A stretch of DNA of 64,000 bases from Clostridiaceae bacterium. Lineage in GTDB: Bacteria; Bacillota; Clostridia; Lachnospirales; Lachnospiraceae. Within the stretch, counting starts at the first letter, position 1. Each line of letters opens with the position of its first letter. Below, piece after piece: positions 43,584-52,162 of this stretch. The stretch lies in assembly GCA_910575795.1 (NCBI GenBank), contig CAJTGE010000001.1, positions 62,001 to 126,000 on the forward strand, written 5' to 3'. The notes below the pieces were generated by a model that did not search any database, was not told the origin of the DNA, and saw only the letters and a program-made list of their open reading frames with translations. Position numbers and translations under genes: made by a program.

Positions 43584-43757
43584 CCACGGACAACGATGTA
43601 AGGAGATTTACTATCTTCTATATATACACAGCCCCTCCTCCCTTACAATTTACCTGACTATGCGGCAGATCTCATCCGCTTTTACTGAGTAAATTGTACC
43701 AGGGAGGATTCTGTTTTCTTTCCTGATTTGTCCTGTCCTATTTTTTGTGAATTTTTA
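43584..43757. repeat. 180 bp repeat element, copy B
   Basis: Direct copy of 39011-39191 with the same hairpin-forming arms. A further weak relative, GTAAATTGTTACC, lies at about 43828. The two full copies bracket the ABC/TetR/hydrolase module. The rest of 43431-43885 has no gene. Confidence 0.75.
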
Positions 43758-43885
43758 TATAAATGCAGTATCTCTACAACTATGAGGATATTTACCTCTG
43801 CCGCTTGGTCTCCCTTTACCCGGTCACAGTAAATTGTTACCCCACTCTGATGGCCATAGATACGGTAAATCTTTTCATCATCCTA

Positions 43886-43934
43886 TTGACAAACCCGTTT
43901 TAAATGAATATAATGTACTTGTACGATAAGTACA
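43886..43934 (+). promoter_or_regulatory. Consensus promoter with overlapping GntR operator
   Basis: TTGACA at 43886-43891, 17-base spacer, TATAAT at 43909-43914. The palindrome TGTACTT-N7-AAGTACA (43914-43934) begins at the last base of the -10 box and covers the transcription start. It is ideally placed for repression by the GntR protein encoded next. Confidence 0.85.
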
Positions 43935-43958
43935 TTAATGGACACGGGGAGGGACATT

Positions 43959-44336
43959 GTGGAAATTATCATAAGCAGCAATACGAGCAAGCCGATATAT
44001 GAGCAGATAACTTCACAGATAAAAGCCCTGATTATGAGCGGAGAATTACAAACAGGCGACCCTATTCCCTCTATGCGGGCGTTGGCAAAATCTATCCATG
44101 TAAGCGTGATTACCGTTCAAAAAGCGTATGAGGATTTACAAAGGGACGGATTCATTGAAACAACTGTCGGCAGAGGAAGTTTTGTATCAGCGCAGAATAA
44201 GGACTTTTATCAAGAGGAACAGCAGCGGTTAGCAGAGGAACATTTACAGGAAGCTGCTGATATTGGACGAACAAGCGGAATATCGTTGGAAAAATTAATT
44301 GAACTTTTATCGCTTTTTTATCAAGAGGAGGAGTGA
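43959..44336 (+). CDS. GntR-family (YtrA-type) regulator
   Basis: The 125-residue protein has the GntR winged helix, from PIYEQITSQIKALIMSGELQ through ALAKSIHVSVITVQKAYEDL to QRDGFIETTVGRGSFV. A short C-terminal helix follows, typical of the YtrA subfamily that controls linked ABC exporters. The start is GTG at 43959, with GGGGAGGG upstream. It is coupled to the ABC gene and likely autorepresses through the palindrome at 43914-43934. Confidence 0.92.
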   Translation: MEIIISSNTSKPIYEQITSQIKALIMSGELQTGDPIPSMRALAKSIHVSVITVQKAYEDLQRDGFIETTVGRGSFVSAQNKDFYQEEQQRLAEEHLQEAADIGRTSGISLEKLIELLSLFYQEEE

Positions 44337-44338
44337 CT

Positions 44339-45199
44339 ATGGACGCTATTTTACAGGTTGAAAATCTGACAAAACAGTACGCCGGTTTTATGTTAGACCA
44401 TGTTTCGTTCTCTGTTCCCAAAGGAACTATCATGGGGCTTATTGGCGAAAATGGAGCCGGAAAAAGTACAACGATCAATGCAATTCTTGACCTTATCCAT
44501 AAAGACGATGGTACAGTTACTTTTTGGGGACAGGAATTATCCTCATCTAGGCAGCTTAAAGAGGATATAGGCGTTGTGTTCGACGGCATTAATTTTTATG
44601 ATACTTTGACTCCTGCCAAAGTCGGAAAAATCTCAAGTGCCGCCTATAAACAGTGGGACGAATATTTATATCAGGATTTTCTGAATCGCTTTCAGCTTCC
44701 ACCAGATAAAGAGATTAAAACACTCTCCAAAGGAATGAAAATGAAATTGTGTATAGCCGTTGCGCTTTCCCATAAGCCAAAGCTGCTGATTTTAGATGAA
44801 GCTACCAGCGGTCTTGACCCCGTGATGCGGGATGATATTCTTGACGTATTTCTTGATTTTGTGCAGGATGAAAACCACTCCATTTTGATGTCGTCCCATA
44901 TCACGACCGATTTAGAGAAGGTTGCGGATTACATTACTTTTATCCATCAGGGTAAAGTGCTTTTTTGTAAAACAAAAGATGAACTTCGTTACCACTATGG
45001 TATTTTCCGTTGTGGAGCTGCAATGTTCGATCAGCTCGATAAAGAAGAAATTTTGGCATACCGAAAAGATGATTATCAATGGAATGTGCTTGTAGCGGAT
45101 AAAGAAAAAGTCAGAAGAAAATATAAAAATGCAGTAGTAGACGACGCAACAATCGACGATATTCTGCTGCTGTATGTGAAAGGAGAGCAAGCCAGATGA
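44339..45199 (+). CDS. ABC transporter ATP-binding protein (BcrA-like)
   Basis: The 286-residue ATPase has Walker A GLIGENGAGKSTTINAIL, signature IKTLSKGMKMKLCIAVALSH, Walker B LLILDEATSGLDP and H-loop ILMSSHITTDL. ATG at 44339 follows GAGGAGG; a GTG at 44333 overlaps the gntR stop. It is followed by its permease with an ATGA overlap. These YtrA/BcrA-type sets often answer to cell-wall antibiotics or bacteriocins. Confidence 0.92.
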   Translation: MDAILQVENLTKQYAGFMLDHVSFSVPKGTIMGLIGENGAGKSTTINAILDLIHKDDGTVTFWGQELSSSRQLKEDIGVVFDGINFYDTLTPAKVGKISSAAYKQWDEYLYQDFLNRFQLPPDKEIKTLSKGMKMKLCIAVALSHKPKLLILDEATSGLDPVMRDDILDVFLDFVQDENHSILMSSHITTDLEKVADYITFIHQGKVLFCKTKDELRYHYGIFRCGAAMFDQLDKEEILAYRKDDYQWNVLVADKEKVRRKYKNAVVDDATIDDILLLYVKGEQAR

Positions 45200-45843
45200 A
45201 AAGCCTTATTTTAAAAGATTTATTCAATATCGGCCACAATGCGAAATCCATGCTGTTCATTCTCGTGGTTTTTGCAATTGCGCTTATCCCATTTTCCGGC
45301 GTAGAGGGATATATATTTGTATGTGCAATTTTATGCAGCATGATGATCGTAACAACCTTTTCTTTTGATAACAATTCCAAATGGACACGATATGCCATGA
45401 TAATGCCCGTTTCAAAGAAGGAGTTAGTGGTCGGAAAATTTGTTGTATTAACAATCTTTTGTGCTGTCGGCAGCCTGTTTGGTCTGGTGATTGGTTCCAT
45501 CGGTGGATTTGCTATGAGAAAAATCACTTTTGACTTGGCGGGAATTGGGGAGCTGTTATTTTTGGCTTTGGCAGCATGGGTGATCTCCCTGATCTTTGGA
45601 AGTATGTCAATCCCCCTTGTGTTCAAATTCGGGGCCGAAAAAGGCCGTGTGCTGCTATTAGTATCATTTCTCATTCCGGCAGGGATTTGTTTTGGGATAT
45701 ACCAGCTTCTTGCCATACTGGGCGTTGAATTGACAGACCAGCTTGTTTTTATCCTGCTGTGCTGTTCTCCGCTCCTTGCATTGGCGTGGTGCTATGTAAT
45801 GTACCAAATCAGTTATCATATCTTTACAAGACAGGAATTTTGA
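45196..45843 (+). CDS. ABC-2 type permease
   Basis: The 215-residue membrane protein has about six hydrophobic segments and the ABC-2 motif WTRYAMIMPVSKKELVVGKF. It is coupled to the ATPase by overlap. Together they make a likely peptide or drug exporter under the GntR regulator. Confidence 0.88.
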   Translation: MKSLILKDLFNIGHNAKSMLFILVVFAIALIPFSGVEGYIFVCAILCSMMIVTTFSFDNNSKWTRYAMIMPVSKKELVVGKFVVLTIFCAVGSLFGLVIGSIGGFAMRKITFDLAGIGELLFLALAAWVISLIFGSMSIPLVFKFGAEKGRVLLLVSFLIPAGICFGIYQLLAILGVELTDQLVFILLCCSPLLALAWCYVMYQISYHIFTRQEF

Positions 45844-45870
45844 TTTTAACCTATAGAGGAGGTGTCTTTT

Positions 45871-46037
45871 ATGGAAGGCAAGAGATTTGAAATTACAGAA
45901 ACCGAGGGAAGCGTTAAGGGCTTTTATGTGGTAGTAGATAGAGAAACGGCGTTAATTACCTTGTCGCAAAGTTTGGAACGGGCGGGGGCATTTGCCCATT
46001 AGTTGACAAAGACGGAAAGCCCCTCGTGACAAAATAA
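45871..46037 (+). pseudogene. DUF6440-like small protein, one-base shift
   Basis: ATG at 45871 follows AGAGGAGGTG. The frame reads MEGKRFEITETEGSVKGFYV and VVDRET. Then, after one missing base near 45948, the -1/+2 frame reads GVNYLVAKFGTGGGICPL and VDKDGKPLVTK. The joined product matches the DUF6440 pattern. The zero frame stops at about 46002. Confidence 0.65.
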
Positions 46038-46045
46038 AGTAATTG

Positions 46046-46086
46046 AAACGAAAAGCGGAGAGGAAATCACTCTCCGCTTTTCGTTT
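46046..46086. terminator. Perfect bidirectional terminator
   Basis: AAACGAAAAGCGGAGAG pairs fully with CTCTCCGCTTTTCGTTT around GAAATCA. Confidence 0.8.
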
Positions 46087-46124
46087 GGAAATGACGAATA
46101 TCATCAGTATACCAGTTCAGTTAG

Positions 46125-46340
46125 TCATGAAATGCTAAAATTGATATATGTATTTGGGTACGGTTCATCTGCCAGAACATAATGCCACCACTCGTTACAG
46201 TAGGCTTCAAATCCGCTGCTTTCCATGATATGCCTTAGAACATCCCGGTTTCTTGATTCTTCCTCTGTCAGTCCGCTTGCAGCGTGATGGGAATGTTCAT
46301 CCATAAAGTCAAAATCTCCGCCCATTGGAACAAGTAAACC
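46125..46340 (-). pseudogene. C-terminal fragment of a VanX/M15-type D-Ala-D-Ala dipeptidase
   Basis: The frame reads LLVPMGGDFDFMDEHSHHA then RDVLRHIMESSGFEAYCNEW and WHYVLADEPYPNTYINF. This fits the zinc-peptidase C-terminus, with the catalytic EWWH motif. The N-terminal two thirds, with the other zinc ligands, are absent. It cannot be an active enzyme and does not indicate glycopeptide resistance. Confidence 0.75.
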
Positions 46341-46391
46341 GGTAAGCCAATTTGGGGCTTACCACCCTTGATTGATTAAAAACAAAATAAA

Positions 46392-46447
46392 GAAATACCG
46401 TCAATGGCAGTGCTTGCACTGTTCATCAAGACCATGGACGGTATTTC
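46392..46447 (-). terminator. Terminator downstream of mgtE
   Basis: GAAATACCGTC and GACGGTATTTC form an 11-base stem, with an inner CAGTGC/GCACTG hairpin. On the minus strand a T-rich tail follows. Confidence 0.7.
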
Positions 46448-46499
46448 GTGTTTTGCTATTGATATTTTTAGTTTCTTATGGAACACCATTCAATGTTGC

Positions 46500-47912
46500 T
46501 TAGGCTATATGCATAATGTTCAGTAAAATAAGCCAAGACAAACCATAGTATGATACAACTGCAACAAGGTCATTGATAGTCGTAATCAACGGACCAGACG
46601 CAACCGCAGGATCAACACCGATTTTTTTGAGGAAGATTGGAATAACAGTCCCCGATAAAGAGGATATCATCATTGCAAGGTTCATTGCAATTCCAAGGCA
46701 ACCGGCAACTGCAAAAGAGAAATATGGGGCATTTCCCTTTATACACAGGTATCCACCAATCGCAACAAAGGATAATACTCCCAAAATCAAGCCATTCAGA
46801 AAACCGATACGAACTTCTTTCCATACAAGCATAGCTTTCTGTTTATGGTCGATTTGTACATCCATCAAAACACGAATGGCAACAGCTAAGGACTGGGTTC
46901 CTACATTACCTGCCATACCCAAAATAAGAGATTGAAAACACATAATGATCGGTATCTGTGCAACAATGGATTCAAAGAGTCCTACTGTTGCTGAAACGCC
47001 TAATCCTAATACCAATAAAATACTCAACCAAGGAATTCTTTTTTTGATACTCAAAAAAATCGGCTCCGCTAAATCTTCCTCTGAAGGCAGACCACCCAAT
47101 TTTACATAATCCTCATTGAGTTCTTCTCCAAGGATTTCAATAAAATCGTGTGAAGTCACAATGCCGAGCAGTTTGTTTTCGTCATCCAACACAGGGATTG
47201 AGTTTTCAGAGTAATCACGCAGGAAAGGAATACAATCTTGTATTTCCATTTTTGCATACAAATAAGGGTAGGACAGTGTCGTAATGTCAGAAAGCGGTGT
47301 GTTTTCACGTGCAATGATTAAATCCTTTAAGTCAATGGCACCGCAAAAGGTTTTGTTTTCGTCTACCACGTACAAAGTGGAAATATTGTCATTTTCCGCT
47401 GCTTGACAAATCAATTCCGACATAGCTACCTTTACGGTAGAGTTGTTCGATACAGCAATAAAGTTCGTTGACATTTTGCTGCCGATTTCATCTTCATCAA
47501 AAGAACTGATTAACTTAATTTCAGCCCGAATATCCGGTCGCATCAGATCCAGTAAAGTTGTCCGATTTTCTTTGGAAAGGTTTTGGAGCAATTCTACTGC
47601 TGAAGATGTTTCCATAAAGAAAAGAACTTCTGTTTTTTGATTGATTCCTAATAATTCAAAATAAGAATCATTGTGTTCCGCATATTCCAGAACATTAGCA
47701 ATATTCTCCGGCTGCATAATGCGGAATAAACGCTGACACTCCTCTTTGGTAAGCGAGGTAAGCGTAGCGGCAATGTCTTTTTCGTGATATTCGCCGATCG
47801 CCTCTCGCAATTTCCCAGGAGTCAGATTGCTTCGGATAATGCTGATGATTTCAGAAGCAAACTCAGAAATTGATGCATTTGTGGTTACTGGAATGAAAAT
47901 ATTCTTGTTCAT
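46500..47912 (-). CDS. mgtE: Magnesium transporter MgtE
   Basis: The 470-residue protein has an N-terminal MgtE domain (SLTKEECQRLFRIMQPENI, LLDLMRPDIRAEI) and two CBS domains (STLYVVDENKTFCGAIDLKD; IPVLDDENKLLGIVTSHDF). Five TM helices carry the pore motifs GMAGNVGTQSLAVAIR and ASGPLITTINDLVAVVSYYG. ATG at 47912 follows AAAGGAGG. It is normal length. CBS domains gate the channel by cytosolic Mg2+. Confidence 0.93.
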   Translation of the reverse strand: MNKNIFIPVTTNASISEFASEIISIIRSNLTPGKLREAIGEYHEKDIAATLTSLTKEECQRLFRIMQPENIANVLEYAEHNDSYFELLGINQKTEVLFFMETSSAVELLQNLSKENRTTLLDLMRPDIRAEIKLISSFDEDEIGSKMSTNFIAVSNNSTVKVAMSELICQAAENDNISTLYVVDENKTFCGAIDLKDLIIARENTPLSDITTLSYPYLYAKMEIQDCIPFLRDYSENSIPVLDDENKLLGIVTSHDFIEILGEELNEDYVKLGGLPSEEDLAEPIFLSIKKRIPWLSILLVLGLGVSATVGLFESIVAQIPIIMCFQSLILGMAGNVGTQSLAVAIRVLMDVQIDHKQKAMLVWKEVRIGFLNGLILGVLSFVAIGGYLCIKGNAPYFSFAVAGCLGIAMNLAMMISSLSGTVIPIFLKKIGVDPAVASGPLITTINDLVAVVSYYGLSWLILLNIMHIA

Positions 47913-48087
47913 TGTTAGTGCCTCCTTTACACGAATTCGTAATGGCAGGCGTGCAAACATTCATTGATAGCTAAAAATGGGCATAAAAATACCATTGTTA
48001 GTCACAAAACATCTACACAGCCTGTTTCTGTTTGTGTAGAGTAGTGTTGAAGCAAACAATGGCATTCAAATATTTTCAAAAACGCAG

Positions 48088-48177
48088 TTAGAACACAGAC
48101 AGCAAGTTGACATACGATCTCTGAAAATATAGGAATACCATATTCATCTTGTTACAACTGCAACTACTACTGTCCAT
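48088..48177 (-). CDS. Possible 29-residue leader peptide upstream of mgtE
   Basis: GTGAGGTGAGAAT precedes an ATG; the frame reads MDSSSCSCNKMNMVFLYFQR and SYVNLLSVF. It lies in the 390-base gap before mgtE, in the same direction. I looked for an M-box riboswitch there and could not build one. Remaining sequence between 47913 and 48304 has TGTGTAGA/TCTACACA repeats that could pair. Confidence 0.3.
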   Translation of the reverse strand: MDSSSCSCNKMNMVFLYFQRSYVNLLSVF

Positions 48178-48304
48178 ATTCTCACCTCACATTTATTATT
48201 TGGCATTATACCGTAATTATTCTACTACGATTACACTTAAATGTCAAGCTATACGATTTATGAAGTTTAATTCCAATTTGTTCAATTCTATAAAACTGGG
48301 ATTT

Positions 48305-49066
48305 TTATAACCAAACTCCCCAATCGCCATAATTAAATGTGCCACTGCCGTGACAAAGTTTCCCATTTTCTTCAAGTTCCTCAAATGCTTTTCGCATACG
48401 GATTAAAATTTCCGGCTGTATATCCAATGAATGATGTGCGGGGAATACTCTCTTAACAGGCAAAGACGCAACCTTTTTCAACGAGGTGAGATATGCCTCC
48501 GGATCAGTAGATGGATAGTAGGCAAATAATACATCTTTATATACCAAATCGCCGGTAAAAAGATATCCTGTCTCTTTTTCCCAAAAACACAGGTGTCCTG
48601 GCGAGTGTCCAGGGGTGTGTAGCACCTCGATCTGCCGTCCACCAAGATCAATCATATCATGGTCGGCTACAATCCTTGTCGGCGTTCCCTGGAAAAACTC
48701 ATAAGAACCGACATCAAATCCGTCTGGTAAATCACAGCGATCAACTACCATCTCCCGAATTGTTTCCATCGACAGGGGAAATTTACCGTTTAGCCAATCT
48801 AATTCAGCAGCGTGAGCGTAGAAATCAGGAAAATATTTATGACCTCCAATGTGGTCCCAATAAATGTGTGTCGCTACCGCTGTGATGGGCTTGTCCGTAT
48901 ACTTAATCACTTCATCGTATATGTTTAAAATACCGAGTTCTGTATCAATCAACAGACTCTGGGTATCTCCATTCAACAAGTAGCAATGAGTTTCCTCCCA
49001 GTGTCGATATTCGCTAATAACATAAGTTTTTTTATCTATGCTATCTATTGTAAACCAATCGTCCAT
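48305..49066 (-). CDS. Metallo-beta-lactamase-fold hydrolase
   Basis: The 253-residue protein has the metal site THIYWDHIGGHKYF (H-x-x-x-D-H; first His slightly displaced), LHTPGHSPGHLCFWEK, LFTGDLVYKD and VFPAHHSLDI, in the order of the fold. It has no signal peptide, so it acts in the cytosol on an unknown ester or thioester. It stands alone after a hairpin and before mgtE. Confidence 0.9.
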   Translation of the reverse strand: MDDWFTIDSIDKKTYVISEYRHWEETHCYLLNGDTQSLLIDTELGILNIYDEVIKYTDKPITAVATHIYWDHIGGHKYFPDFYAHAAELDWLNGKFPLSMETIREMVVDRCDLPDGFDVGSYEFFQGTPTRIVADHDMIDLGGRQIEVLHTPGHSPGHLCFWEKETGYLFTGDLVYKDVLFAYYPSTDPEAYLTSLKKVASLPVKRVFPAHHSLDIQPEILIRMRKAFEELEENGKLCHGSGTFNYGDWGVWL

Positions 49067-49182
49067 AACCAGATTTCCCTTTCTTGCTATTGATGAACCG
49101 CTTGAATATGCACGATTATATCTTGATGGTAATATGCAGATGTGGGTGGATGCAGAAGATTCATTTTATCTATGATGATTAC

Positions 49183-49215
49183 GCTGTCACTCCCAGTGTC
49201 TCAGAGAGTGACAGC
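49183..49215 (-). terminator. Stem-loop after the secreted-protein gene
   Basis: GCTGTCACTC pairs with GAGTGACAGC around a 13-base loop. It lacks a strong T-run. Confidence 0.55.
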
Positions 49216-49249
49216 TTCCTTGTCTTGCTTTAGGACAAGCCTCGTATAT

Positions 49250-49891
49250 TTACTTGAAAGCTGCGTCCGCTTCTTCTTGGGTGAGCTGTCCAGTTTTAAC
49301 AGCGTCAGAAATTGCTTTGTTCAATTCTTCAACTGTTGAGTAATTTCCAATGTGTACCTTTTGACCATTATCCGTTGTAATGTCAACGCTATAATCGGAA
49401 ACCACATCATCGGTAGGTGGAATCATTGAATAGGTATCACCATCACCGCTATCTTTGGAATACAATACTCCATTTTTAATACTTTCCAGAGTTTCTTTAT
49501 AGCTGGTCATCATAGCATCCACACTTTCCTTCGTAAATTCATGGAATACGCCTTGCCCATCATACCAACCATCTCCGGTTCCAATCAACGATTCCATTTC
49601 TTTTTTCTGTTCGTTCATCCAAGCCTCGTACTCGTCGGCTGTCCACCACTGCACATCCGGTGCTGCATTGTTCTTTTCGTAATCTACCTCGGCAATCCAG
49701 CTTTTACCGTCAGTGCTGATTTGACCACCATCGGTATCCTGATAGAGAATATCTACACCGGATGTATTTTCGGTTTCGGATGTCGAAACCTTTGGCGTGT
49801 CCGAAGCCAATGCACTTACATAAGTAAATCCTGCAACACTTAAACAGATTGCTCCGCACAAGCCTACTGCCCAAATTTTTTTGTTCTTCAT
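49250..49891 (-). CDS. Secreted protein of unknown function next to a two-component system
   Basis: The 213-residue protein has a Sec signal peptide (AVGLCGAICLSVAGFTYVSA then LASD). An exported acidic domain follows, with QWWTADEYEAWMNEQKKEM, GWYDGQGVFHEFTKESVDAM and a C-terminal helical TVEELNKAISDAVKTGQLTQ-EEAD. It lies 95 bases after the histidine kinase gene and may be the target or ligand of that system. No family recognised. Confidence 0.75.
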   Translation of the reverse strand: MKNKKIWAVGLCGAICLSVAGFTYVSALASDTPKVSTSETENTSGVDILYQDTDGGQISTDGKSWIAEVDYEKNNAAPDVQWWTADEYEAWMNEQKKEMESLIGTGDGWYDGQGVFHEFTKESVDAMMTSYKETLESIKNGVLYSKDSGDGDTYSMIPPTDDVVSDYSVDITTDNGQKVHIGNYSTVEELNKAISDAVKTGQLTQEEADAAFK

Positions 49892-49917
49892 AAATAAGAC
49901 CTCGCTTTCTAAAAATT

Positions 49918-49943
49918 ATAGCTGCCCTTGAGGACAGCTATAA
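49918..49943. terminator. Short inverted repeat between the secreted protein and the kinase gene
   Basis: TATAGCTG-CC pairs with GG-A-CAGCTATA around TTGA. It could end the kinase transcript or act as an operator. Confidence 0.45.
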
Positions 49944-49986
49944 TATAACAATGCAACTTGGATATAGTTTGCATGAATTATGGATT

Positions 49987-51447
49987 TTAGATGAAGTTGT
50001 CTATCGGCTGCTTGCATGGCAATTCAAACCAAAACAGTACACCATTGCTTGTATTTGAGATACCATACTTTGCATGGTGCATTTCCATGATTTTACGAAC
50101 AATATAAAGCCCTAATCCAGTTCCTCCTGTATTGCGGTTACGAGATGCGTCCGCCCGGTAGAAAGCTTCAAACAAATGTGGGATAGCATCATCAGACACA
50201 TGGACACCTGTATTTTCAATTTCACCACGAATCGTACCGTATATTTCAGACAAAGAAATACGAATCAATTCGCCACTTGGAGAATACCGAATTGCGTTTA
50301 CCAATATGTTTTGAATTGCCCGTTCCATCTGCACTTGTTCCACTTCACAGTAAAGTCGGTCAGGAATATTTGCTTCAAGGCTCTGTTTCTTTTTTTCCAA
50401 TAAATCTGTTACTGTAGCAATCTGTACCCGAAATACTTCCGCAATGTCAACGGTTTTATATTCGCATTTTTGAGTTCCATCCGCTTTAGAAACATATAAC
50501 AACTCTTTTACCAACTTTTCCATCCTGTCAACAACCGCAATGGAACGCTCCATGTACTCTGTGTGGTTCTCATAGCCGCTGACTCCGTTCAGCATCCCCG
50601 CCAAATGGCCTTTCAAAATAGTCAGCGGTGTTTTCAGTTCGTGGGATGCTGCCGAGAAAAATTCTACCCGTTGTTGCTCTAATGCTTGTTCCTTTTCAAT
50701 ATCTGTTTTGAGCTGCCGGTTTGCAGTTTGAAGGTCGTTCAATGCAGTAGAGAGCGAAGCCGACAACGAATTTAGATTTTGCGCCAAACAGCCCAATTCA
50801 TCTTCTCGCGAAGTATTACATTGACCGGAAAAATTCAGTTCCGCCATTTGTTTTGAAATCCTGCTCAGTTGCACAATAGGTCGAGTAATGTACCATGTAT
50901 AGAGCCATGCACAAAGGAGCGCTAGCAGAAAAACCATTAAGATGACATACGGAAGTATGGACAGCAATACTTTTGTTGCCTGCTGTACAACGTACAAATC
51001 CGTTTGAACTGCCAATGTATAAGTAGTACCGTTTTTTAGAGTAATCGGATAAAAGTTCGTCGTAGTTGTCCCGGACGGTTGCATATCTATGAACGACGCA
51101 TCTTCATCAAATGTAACTGTTTGGTCTGCCGAAACGGTAGATGTTTCCGTTGATGCTTCATTTGGATAGATAATGTAACCGTTGCTGTCCTCAATCCAAA
51201 AAGTAGCATTTGTTTCCGCTGAAAAATCTGTCAATTCATTTTCACAATCGTCTATATTATCAAAATCCGTCATTTGCTCGGCAAGGTGCATGGCGGCTTT
51301 CTCCGTAGCCGAGTTTATAAAATTTGAATATGTCGTAGGCAGTAGCTTTGATATAAAGAAATATGTTCCGCAACAAGCTGCCCCCAGTAAGAGAAACGTA
51401 ATTATAAAAATCTTGACAGATAGCCGCCTTTTAATGCACTTTATCAA
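49987..51447 (-). CDS. Membrane sensor histidine kinase
   Basis: The 486-residue protein has TM1 (KIFIITFLLLGAACCGTYFF) and an extracytoplasmic loop of about 120 residues. TM2 (LLSILPYVILMVFLLALLCA), HAMP, HisKA with FFSAASHELKTPLTILKG, and HATPase with NILVNAIRYSPSGEL and GTGLGLYIVRKIMEMH follow. The start is TTG, overlapping the regulator end by 16 bases. It pairs with the regulator that follows and probably senses an envelope signal. Confidence 0.9.
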   Translation of the reverse strand: MIKCIKRRLSVKIFIITFLLLGAACCGTYFFISKLLPTTYSNFINSATEKAAMHLAEQMTDFDNIDDCENELTDFSAETNATFWIEDSNGYIIYPNEASTETSTVSADQTVTFDEDASFIDMQPSGTTTTNFYPITLKNGTTYTLAVQTDLYVVQQATKVLLSILPYVILMVFLLALLCAWLYTWYITRPIVQLSRISKQMAELNFSGQCNTSREDELGCLAQNLNSLSASLSTALNDLQTANRQLKTDIEKEQALEQQRVEFFSAASHELKTPLTILKGHLAGMLNGVSGYENHTEYMERSIAVVDRMEKLVKELLYVSKADGTQKCEYKTVDIAEVFRVQIATVTDLLEKKKQSLEANIPDRLYCEVEQVQMERAIQNILVNAIRYSPSGELIRISLSEIYGTIRGEIENTGVHVSDDAIPHLFEAFYRADASRNRNTGGTGLGLYIVRKIMEMHHAKYGISNTSNGVLFWFELPCKQPIDNFI

Positions 51448-52096
51448 TTCTATATCCCACCCCTCTAATTGTTTTTATATAATCGGCACTTAGCTTTTTA
51501 CGAATGTTCTTTATATGGCTGTCAACAATCCGATCTTCGACTTCCAAATCATCCGACCACAATCGTTCAAGTAACATCTGCCGAGTAAAAACCTTTCCTT
51601 GATTTTCAATCATAAGCCTAAGAAGTGAAAACTCCTTACTGGTCAAGACGACTTCGTTTCCACTTTGATACACATGAAATCCGTCAATATCTATACTCAA
51701 CTCTTTATAGGTAAGTAGGGATTGATTTTGATTTTCAGTAGTTCTACGCCGAAGTATAGCCGCAATCTTACATAACAGTATTTTGGGAGAAAAGGGCTTT
51801 GGAATGTAATCATCAATCTGTTGTTCAAAGCCCCTCAACTGGTTTTCTTCATCTGATAGCGCGGTAAGCATGATGATTGGGACTTGTGACCTCTTGCGAA
51901 TGACCTCACATACACCATAACCGTCAATTTTAGGAAGCATAATGTCTAACAATACAAGGTCGATTGCATCGTCAAACATTGCTATCCCAGCCACGCCGTC
52001 AGAAGCGACAGCAACTTCATATCCTGCATCAATAAGATGGTTTTTCAGTATATCTTGAATATCAGCATCATCTTCGACAATTAAAATCTTCTGCAT
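51431..52096 (-). CDS. OmpR-family response regulator
   Basis: The 221-residue protein has a receiver with ILIVEDDADIQDILK, the phospho-Asp in LVLLDIMLPKIDGYG, MLTALS and YIPKPFS. The winged helix has LTSKEFSLLRLMIENQGKVF, DRIVDSHIKNIRKKL and IRGVGYRID. RBS GGAGGTGAAG. It is intact and partners the kinase by overlap. Confidence 0.92.
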   Translation of the reverse strand: MQKILIVEDDADIQDILKNHLIDAGYEVAVASDGVAGIAMFDDAIDLVLLDIMLPKIDGYGVCEVIRKRSQVPIIMLTALSDEENQLRGFEQQIDDYIPKPFSPKILLCKIAAILRRRTTENQNQSLLTYKELSIDIDGFHVYQSGNEVVLTSKEFSLLRLMIENQGKVFTRQMLLERLWSDDLEVEDRIVDSHIKNIRKKLSADYIKTIRGVGYRIDKVH

Positions 52097-52162
52097 TACT
52101 TCACCTCCATATTATAGATTAGCATTTTTTCTTGAATTTTTGTTGGAGAGAGTATGTTTATT

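Noticed and set aside
44152..44589. 145-codon minus-strand frame across gntR and the ABC gene
   Set aside because: Antisense to two well-supported genes.
46125..46340. Glycopeptide (vancomycin) resistance from VanX- and VanRS-like genes
   Set aside because: The VanX-like piece is only a C-terminal fragment, no VanH or ligase is present, and VanRS-like systems have many other roles.
47913..48240. M-box magnesium riboswitch before mgtE
   Set aside because: A GTGAGGTGAGAATATGGAC start resembles the M-box opening, but the conserved downstream stems and GCTGCTGCC-like block could not be found.
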